From assembly GCA_012511915.1 (NCBI GenBank), contig JAAZFB010000374.1:1-10376 (forward strand): a DNA stretch of 10,376 nt, given 5' to 3'. This stretch comes from Clostridiaceae bacterium. Its GTDB lineage: Bacteria; Bacillota; Clostridia; Monoglobales; Firm-18. A program made the translations under genes and the position numbers. The notes below the pieces were generated by a model. The model was not told the origin of the DNA. It made no database searches and saw only the letters and a program-made list of their open reading frames with translations. This document shows, piece after piece, positions 6,071 through 10,376 of this stretch (position 1 is the first letter of the stretch; each line of letters starts with the position of its first letter).

Positions 6071-8506
6071 ATGGCATTTAACAACAGATTTACCGAGCAT
6101 GCAGAAAATGCATTACAACATGCAAACGAAGCTGCACTTAAACTTGGACACGGATATATTGGCAGCGAGCATATCCTTTTGGGACTTGTGCGCCAGGGCA
6201 CCGGCGTTGCCGCCAAAGCGCTTATGACGTTTGGGATAACGAGCGAAAAAATTGTAAGTAAAATCGAGGAGCTAATAGGCGTTAACTCTGACAAAGTGGA
6301 TATTCAGGCAATAGGGATGACCCCGCGAACAAAACGAATAATTGAGTTAGGCTGGAGCGAAGCGCAAAGGATGGGGCACAATTATATAGGGACAGAACAT
6401 TTGCTTATGGGAATTTTGCGTGAGGGTGACAGCGTTGCAATGCGTATTATGATAGAACTTGGTGCTGAGCCGCAAAAGTTGTACGAAGAACTGCTAAAAA
6501 TTTTCAACGCAGACCCTTCCCAACCAAATGCCTCCGCGCCCGCCGCAGGTGCAACATCAACACCCACTATTGACCAGTTCAGCAGGGATTTGACCCAATT
6601 GGCCAAGGATGCGAAAATAGACCCAGTTATAGGTAGAGCAAAAGAGATAGACAGGGTTATTCAAATACTTTCTCGTCGAACCAAAAACAACCCTTGCCTA
6701 ATCGGCGAACCGGGCGTAGGTAAAACAGCTATAGCCGAGGGCCTTGCACAGAAAATTTCCGACGGCACACTACCCGAAACGCTAAAAGGTAAAAGGGTTT
6801 TATCGCTCGATTTATCGTCTATGGTTGCAGGCACAAAATACCGCGGTGAATTTGAAGAAAGGCTAAAAAAAGCGATAGACGAAGTGATTAAATCAACTAA
6901 TATAATACTGTTTATTGACGAATTGCATACCTTAATTGGTGCAGGCGCTGCCGAAGGAGCAATAGATGCCGCAAACATTTTAAAACCATCTTTGGCTAGG
7001 GGCGAAATTCAGGTCATAGGCGCAACAACACTTGACGAATATCGAAAATATATCGAAAAAGATTCTGCCTTAGAACGGCGTTTCCAGCCTATAACGGTAG
7101 ACGAGCCAACCGACGAAGAAGCGATTGCCATACTAAAGGGTCTGCGCGATAAATACGAGGCGCACCATAGAGTTAAAATCACTGACGAAGCAATAGAGCA
7201 AGCGGTGAAATTATCCGTCCGCTATATTCCGGACAGATTTTTACCCGACAAAGCGATCGACCTTATGGATGAGGCAGCTTCAAAAGTCCGCCTTAAGAGT
7301 TTTATCGCACCTCCGGATATAAAAAAATTAGAGGAAAAAATACAAAAGATATGTAACGACAAAGAATCGGCAATTAGGCAACAAGAATTTGAAAAGGCCG
7401 CAAAATTGAGGGACGAAGAAAAAACACTCCGTGATGAGTTGGACAAGCATAAGGAAAAATGGTCAAGCAGTCAGCAAAAAGCTTCTATTTCTATCGGTGC
7501 AGAAGAGATTGCACATATTGTGGCAAACTGGACAGGCATACCTGTGCAAACGCTTGAGCAGGAAGAGAGTGAACGGCTGTTAAAGATGGAGGAAATATTG
7601 CATAAACGTGTAATAGGGCAAAATGAGGCGGTAAGCGCAGTAGCAAAAGCCATACGCCGCGGCAGAGTAGGTCTGAAAGACCCAAAACGCCCTACAGGTT
7701 CGTTCATATTCCTCGGTCCGACAGGTGTAGGGAAAACAGAGCTTTCAAAAGCACTTGCCGAAGCAATGTTTGGCAATGAAGATGCTATTATACGGCTTGA
7801 TATGAGCGAATACATGGAGAAGCATACCGTTTCTCGCCTTGTTGGCTCACCTCCGGGGTATGTCGGATATGACGAGGGCGGGCAACTGACCGAAAAAATT
7901 CGCCGAAAACCCTATTCGGTTGTATTGTTTGACGAAATTGAAAAGGCGCACCCTGATGTGTTTAATATTCTTCTGCAGATACTGGAGGACGGTATTTTAA
8001 CAGATGCCCAAGGCAGACGTGTTGATTTTAGAAATAGCATTGTTATTATGACTTCCAATGTAGGCGCACGCAATTTATTCGAAACCAAGCGGCTTGGATT
8101 TGGTGTTGCAACCGATGAAAAGAAAAACTACGAAGAAATAAAAACAAGCCTTATGGCAGAACTGAAACGCACCTTTAAACCGGAATTTTTAAACCGTGTT
8201 GATGACCTTATAGTATTTCACACACTTACAGAAGATGAAATAAAAGATATCGCCAAAAATATGCTAAAAGTGTTATCAAAACGGTTAAACGAAGCTGGCA
8301 TCAATGTTTCATTTACCGATAAAGCAATATCGTTGCTTACAAAAGAGGGTTTTGATCCAACCTATGGCGCACGCCCACTCAGACGCGCAATACAAAGCAA
8401 AGTTGAAGACTATCTTGCCGAGCAAATGTTAGAGGGAACAATTAAAGAGGGCGACACAATAGAAATTGATGAGCAGGACGGTAAAATTACTGCAACAAAG
8501 AATTAA
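6071..8506 (+). CDS. clpC: ClpC, Hsp100 AAA+ unfoldase of the ClpCP protease
   Basis: Hexameric ATPase that unfolds proteins and feeds them to ClpP; it recognises phosphoarginine or adaptor-bound substrates. Order in the 811 residues: double Clp_N domain (1 to about 145, two repeats around YIGSEHILLGL and YIGTEHLLMGI), AAA1 with Walker A GEPGVGKT (212-219), Walker B IILFIDE (278-284), pore loop KYRG (256-259) and arginines R336-R337; a UVR-containing coiled-coil middle domain (about 415-465, with F440 in QQEFEKAAKLRD); AAA2 with Walker A GPTGVGKT (549-556), pore loop GYVG (596-599) and Walker B VVLFDE (617-622). LGF at 675-677 is the ClpP-docking tripeptide. The middle domain separates it from ClpA and ClpE. 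AGAGAGGA at 6053-6060 precedes the ATG by 10 nt. Last gene before the terminator. Full length, nothing missing. Confidence 0.98.
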   Translation: MAFNNRFTEHAENALQHANEAALKLGHGYIGSEHILLGLVRQGTGVAAKALMTFGITSEKIVSKIEELIGVNSDKVDIQAIGMTPRTKRIIELGWSEAQRMGHNYIGTEHLLMGILREGDSVAMRIMIELGAEPQKLYEELLKIFNADPSQPNASAPAAGATSTPTIDQFSRDLTQLAKDAKIDPVIGRAKEIDRVIQILSRRTKNNPCLIGEPGVGKTAIAEGLAQKISDGTLPETLKGKRVLSLDLSSMVAGTKYRGEFEERLKKAIDEVIKSTNIILFIDELHTLIGAGAAEGAIDAANILKPSLARGEIQVIGATTLDEYRKYIEKDSALERRFQPITVDEPTDEEAIAILKGLRDKYEAHHRVKITDEAIEQAVKLSVRYIPDRFLPDKAIDLMDEAASKVRLKSFIAPPDIKKLEEKIQKICNDKESAIRQQEFEKAAKLRDEEKTLRDELDKHKEKWSSSQQKASISIGAEEIAHIVANWTGIPVQTLEQEESERLLKMEEILHKRVIGQNEAVSAVAKAIRRGRVGLKDPKRPTGSFIFLGPTGVGKTELSKALAEAMFGNEDAIIRLDMSEYMEKHTVSRLVGSPPGYVGYDEGGQLTEKIRRKPYSVVLFDEIEKAHPDVFNILLQILEDGILTDAQGRRVDFRNSIVIMTSNVGARNLFETKRLGFGVATDEKKNYEEIKTSLMAELKRTFKPEFLNRVDDLIVFHTLTEDEIKDIAKNMLKVLSKRLNEAGINVSFTDKAISLLTKEGFDPTYGARPLRRAIQSKVEDYLAEQMLEGTIKEGDTIEIDEQDGKITATKN

Positions 8507-8520
8507 TACTAAACCTAATT

Positions 8521-8552
8521 AAAAGAGAGCGGCAACACTGCCGCTCTCTTTT
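8521..8552. terminator. bidirectional intrinsic terminator between clpC and the ABC ATPase gene
   Basis: A perfect 14-bp hairpin: arms 8521-8534 and 8539-8552 around the loop ACAC, with a GC-rich core GAGAGCGGCA. T-runs lie at the 3' side on both strands (TTTTT at 8549-8553 on plus; the A-run at 8521-8524 reads as T on minus). It ends the ctsR operon and also the convergent ATPase gene, whose stop is 17 nt away. Confidence 0.93.
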
Positions 8553-8568
8553 TATTTAATAGAAAAAA

Positions 8569-9678
8569 CTATTTAATTACGTTTTCCGTGTCTTTATCGA
8601 ATAACATAATTTTATTCATGTCAAGGCAAATCTTTATAGTGTCGCCCGGTTTTGCCAAAGTTCTTGGGTTAACCCTTGCTGTAAAAGGCGTCCCATCAAT
8701 TACCAGATACAAATATGTTTCTGCACCCATCATTTCAGTTACATCAACATTTGCATCTACAACACTATCGGGCATCGATGAAATATAAGCCTCTTCATCG
8801 TGCAGGTGTTCCGGCCTAATACCAACTACTACTATTTTCCCAATATATTTATCAACATCTTTTGGTATTCTGGCAACCGGAACCTTCATCTTGTATTTAT
8901 TATTATAGTTTAAGATATAGTCTGCGCCCTCTTTTGATAGTTCAGCATCAAAAAAGTTTATTTGAGGACTACCGATGAAGCCGGCGACAAACATATTACA
9001 CGGACTTTCATAAAGAGACTGAGGGTTATCAACCTGTTGAATAAACCCGTCTTTCATAACAACAATCCGCGTACCCATTGTCATAGCCTCTGTTTGGTCA
9101 TGTGTAACGTAGATGAAAGTAGTACCCAAATTAAGGTGAAGTTTGCTTATTTCAGTTCTCATCTGCACCCTAAGCTTAGCATCAAGGTTTGACAAAGGCT
9201 CATCCATCAAGAATACCTTTGGGCTTCGCACAATAGCACGACCCAAAGCGACCCTTTGACGCTGTCCGCCGGAAAGTGCCTTTGGTTTTCTTTGCAACAA
9301 ATGCTCAATATCAAGGATCTTAGCCGCTTCGGATACACGCTTAATTATTTCGGCTTTTGGAGTTTTTCTGAGTTTTAAACCAAATGCCATGTTTTCATAT
9401 ACAGTCATATGCGGATAAAGCGCGTAGTTCTGGAAAACCATTGCTATATCCCTGTCTTTCGGTGCTACATCATTAACCACTTTATCATCGATATAAAGCA
9501 GCCCTTCTGTAATCTCCTCCAGACCGGCAATCATGCGAAGAGTCGTGGACTTACCACACCCTGACGGACCAACTAATATAAGAAACTCTTTATCTTCAAT
9601 ATCAAGAGTAAAGTTGTTTACCGCCTCAACACCACCCGGAAACACTTTATATAATCCGTCTAATTTTAAACTTGCCAT
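8569..9678 (-). CDS. carbohydrate ABC transporter ATPase, MsmK/UgpC (MalK-like) family
   Basis: ATP-binding subunit that drives sugar or glycerol-phosphate import from the inner face of the membrane. In 369 residues I see Walker A GPSGCGKST (37-45), Q-loop VFQNYALYPH (81-90), signature LSGGQRQ (135-141), Walker B VFLMDE (155-160), D-loop SNLD (163-166) and the switch histidine H193. The C-terminal third (about 235-369) is the MalK-type TOBE/OB regulatory domain, including GIRPEHL (286-292). I chose the ATG at 9678: AGGGGG lies at 9688-9693, 9 nt away, and the protein then begins MASLKLDGLYKVF as in relatives; 25 residues of upstream in-frame sequence are not family-like. No permease or binding protein is next to it, which fits the shared ATPase type that serves several transporters. 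The sugar is not predictable. Confidence 0.95.
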   Translation of the reverse strand: MASLKLDGLYKVFPGGVEAVNNFTLDIEDKEFLILVGPSGCGKSTTLRMIAGLEEITEGLLYIDDKVVNDVAPKDRDIAMVFQNYALYPHMTVYENMAFGLKLRKTPKAEIIKRVSEAAKILDIEHLLQRKPKALSGGQRQRVALGRAIVRSPKVFLMDEPLSNLDAKLRVQMRTEISKLHLNLGTTFIYVTHDQTEAMTMGTRIVVMKDGFIQQVDNPQSLYESPCNMFVAGFIGSPQINFFDAELSKEGADYILNYNNKYKMKVPVARIPKDVDKYIGKIVVVGIRPEHLHDEEAYISSMPDSVVDANVDVTEMMGAETYLYLVIDGTPFTARVNPRTLAKPGDTIKICLDMNKIMLFDKDTENVIK

Positions 9679-9714
9679 TAAATAACGCCCCCTAAACAAT
9701 AAAAACGTAGCAAC

Positions 9715-9758
9715 TATGTGTACACATATACTATAACACATATTTAATAACAATGTTA
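9715..9758 (-). promoter_or_regulatory. possible promoter and operator of the ABC ATPase gene
   Basis: A weak promoter reads on the minus strand: -35 TAACAT (9753-9758), 17-nt spacer, -10 TATAGT (9730-9735). The palindrome TATGTGTACACATA (9715-9728) covers the predicted start point, and ATAACAATGTTAT (9747-9759) covers the -35. Both look like repressor sites, but I know no regulator for them. No catabolite-repression (cre) consensus was recognised. Confidence 0.4.
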
Positions 9759-9918
9759 TAACCTAAATAGACAAAATTAAAAATGTTGTTTTATGTATTT
9801 TGCATAAATGCGATAAAAATGGCCACCAATCAAACTTTTTTTTCGAGAACCAAAAAAATTTTCTCTACCAAAAACTACAAAGAAATCTACTGCATTTTCC
9901 CAAACTCCCTTCAAACTA

Positions 9919-9966
9919 ATACTAAATTCAATCAAATATAGTGTTATATTTGATTGAATTTAGTAT
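9919..9966 (-). terminator. long AT-rich hairpin at the end of dpaB, probable terminator
   Basis: A perfect inverted repeat, arms 9919-9940 and 9945-9966 (22 bp, only three G-C pairs) around a 4-nt loop. The dpaB stop codon (9960-9962) lies in one arm. Its position suggests transcription termination of dpaB, but there is no clear T-run after it on the minus strand, so a mobile palindromic repeat is an alternative. Confidence 0.5.
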
Positions 9967-10208
9967 AATACCGGTTGCAATTGTTGCCCCAATAGTGCGG
10001 CAATTATCGTCGGGCACAGCAATTCCATGTTAGCCACTATGGAGTTAGGCTTTGCAATGGGATTATCTTGTTTGTACGGAACAAAATATATATTTTTTGC
10101 AGTGTGTAGTATTGCTATATTTTTAGCGCTTGCACCAAGACCATCATTTGTTGAAACGGCTATTACCAATGGTTTAATGTTGCGCAGATGGGCTTTTGCG
10201 GTACTCCG
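9960..10208 (-). pseudogene. dpaB: 3' part of dpaB/spoVFB (dipicolinate synthase subunit B), split gene
   Basis: DpaB with DpaA makes dipicolinic acid in the mother cell of sporulating bacteria. Only the C-terminal ~80 residues are present. The frame, open after the TGA at 10209-10211, reads AKAHLRNIKPLVIAVSTNDG, then KNIYFVPYKQDNP, KPNSIVANMELL and QQLQPVLY before the stop. These match, as I recall it, the end of B. subtilis SpoVFB (ISTNDALG, KNIFFIPFGQDDP, KPNSMVAKMDLL, QQLQPIL). Family members are near 200 residues, so about 115-120 N-terminal residues and the Rossmann start are missing. There is no start codon with Shine-Dalgarno at the break. The frame has no internal stop or shift. Homology ends around 10199, just beyond a recombinase-like gene, so this is more likely one half of a gene split by an integrated element than plain decay. 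No homology search was run. Confidence 0.8.
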
Positions 10209-10228
10209 TCAGCGGCAACAATGACCCA
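10195..10228. other. probable attachment-site junction (element end inside dpaB)
   Basis: DpaB-like coding sequence stops being recognisable at about 10199, and the recombinase-like frame ends at 10229. The stretch between should contain one attachment site of the element. The short core repeated at the other end of the element cannot be defined from one junction alone. Confidence 0.5.
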
Positions 10229-10376
10229 TTAAGCCCCTCGTAGTAGTATATCAATGTTTTCACCATCCCATAAAATTTTATCTATTATGATTTTTAGCTT
10301 GTCACGCTGCTGGAATACGGTCAGACTGTCAAAGGCTGAATTAATGACGGATAATGCGTCCTTTACACTGATGACC
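10229..10376 (-). CDS. C-terminus of a probable large serine recombinase, 5' part beyond window
   Basis: An open frame enters from the right edge and gives 48 residues before the TAA at 10229-10231. It reads ...INSAFDSLTVFQQRDKLKII then IDKILWDGENIDILLRGA. An amphipathic helical stretch ending in a short strand of the form (I/V)xxIxWDGEN(hydrophobic) is what I recall from the C-termini of large serine recombinases of clostridial prophages and integrative elements. The catalytic N-terminal domain would lie outside the window, so this cannot be confirmed here. Its stop is about 30 bp from the break point in dpaB and on the same strand; such recombinase genes usually sit beside their attachment site. 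A different C-terminal domain cannot be excluded. Confidence 0.55.
   Translation of the reverse strand, partial: VISVKDALSVINSAFDSLTVFQQRDKLKIIIDKILWDGENIDILLRGA

Noticed and set aside
9799..9812. TTTGCATAAATGCG as a second ARG box
   Set aside because: The arms are imperfect, the spacing between half-sites is two bases short compared with the argD box, and no arginine gene is adjacent.
9829..9860. T-run at 9836-9843 with a nearby GAGAA...TTCTC pair as a terminator
   Set aside because: The stem is only 5 bp of mostly A/T and lies on the wrong side of the T-run; no gene ends there in the needed direction. I see no gene in 9760-9918.
1189..9926. TAATACTAAA occurring at 1189-1198, 8504-8513 and 9917-9926, each near a gene end
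   Set aside because: A 10-base AT-rich word seen three times in a low-GC window is weak evidence; no shared structure or orientation relative to the genes was found.
9960..10169. A small independent gene starting at TTG 10169
   Set aside because: DpaB-like sequence (AKAHLRNIKP) continues upstream of this TTG in the same frame, so it is the tail of a larger gene and not a small protein with its own start.
10027..10224. Plus-strand frame opposite dpaB
   Set aside because: It runs antisense to well-recognised DpaB sequence, has no Shine-Dalgarno and no recognisable motif.

Overview
The window suggests a low-GC, endospore-forming Clostridia-type Firmicute, probably anaerobic. The evidence is a CtsR-McsA-McsB-ClpC stress operon with a perfect CtsR operator, an ArgR-type box on an arginine operon, a flavodiiron (FprA-type) protein, and the 3' part of the sporulation gene dpaB/spoVFB (dipicolinate synthase subunit B). 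No tRNA, rRNA, CRISPR array or insertion sequence was seen.

Layout. Positions 1-3778 hold a leftward block: argD, then argF 1 nt later, then a GNAT acetyltransferase overlapping argF by 4 bp, then an FprA-type flavodiiron gene that runs off the left edge. Positions 3779-4017 are a divergent control region. Leftward is a TTGCAT-17-TATAAT promoter whose -35 lies inside an ArgR-like palindrome. Rightward is an extended -10 promoter followed by a CtsR operator. Positions 4018-8506 are ctsR-mcsA-mcsB-clpC, ended by a 14-bp hairpin that can terminate on both strands. Positions 8569-9678 hold a leftward orphan carbohydrate-ABC ATPase of the MsmK/UgpC type, with two palindromes around its likely promoter.

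The right end (9919-10376) is the most interesting part. On the minus strand there is an open frame matching only the last ~80 residues of DpaB. It starts abruptly about 30 bp beyond the stop codon of another reading frame, whose C-terminus (ending ...KILWDGENIDILLRGA) looks like that of a large serine recombinase. The simplest reading is a skin-like or prophage-like element integrated inside dpaB, with its recombinase gene at the junction. Such elements can be excised during sporulation to rebuild the gene. The other end of the element, and the 5' half of dpaB, would lie beyond the right edge.

How the genes work together. ArgD and ArgF carry out two steps of arginine synthesis, apparently under arginine control. 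CtsR represses its own operon. McsB, activated by McsA, phosphorylates arginines on CtsR and on damaged proteins. ClpC with ClpP degrades the marked proteins. The ATPase would energise sugar-transport permeases encoded elsewhere.
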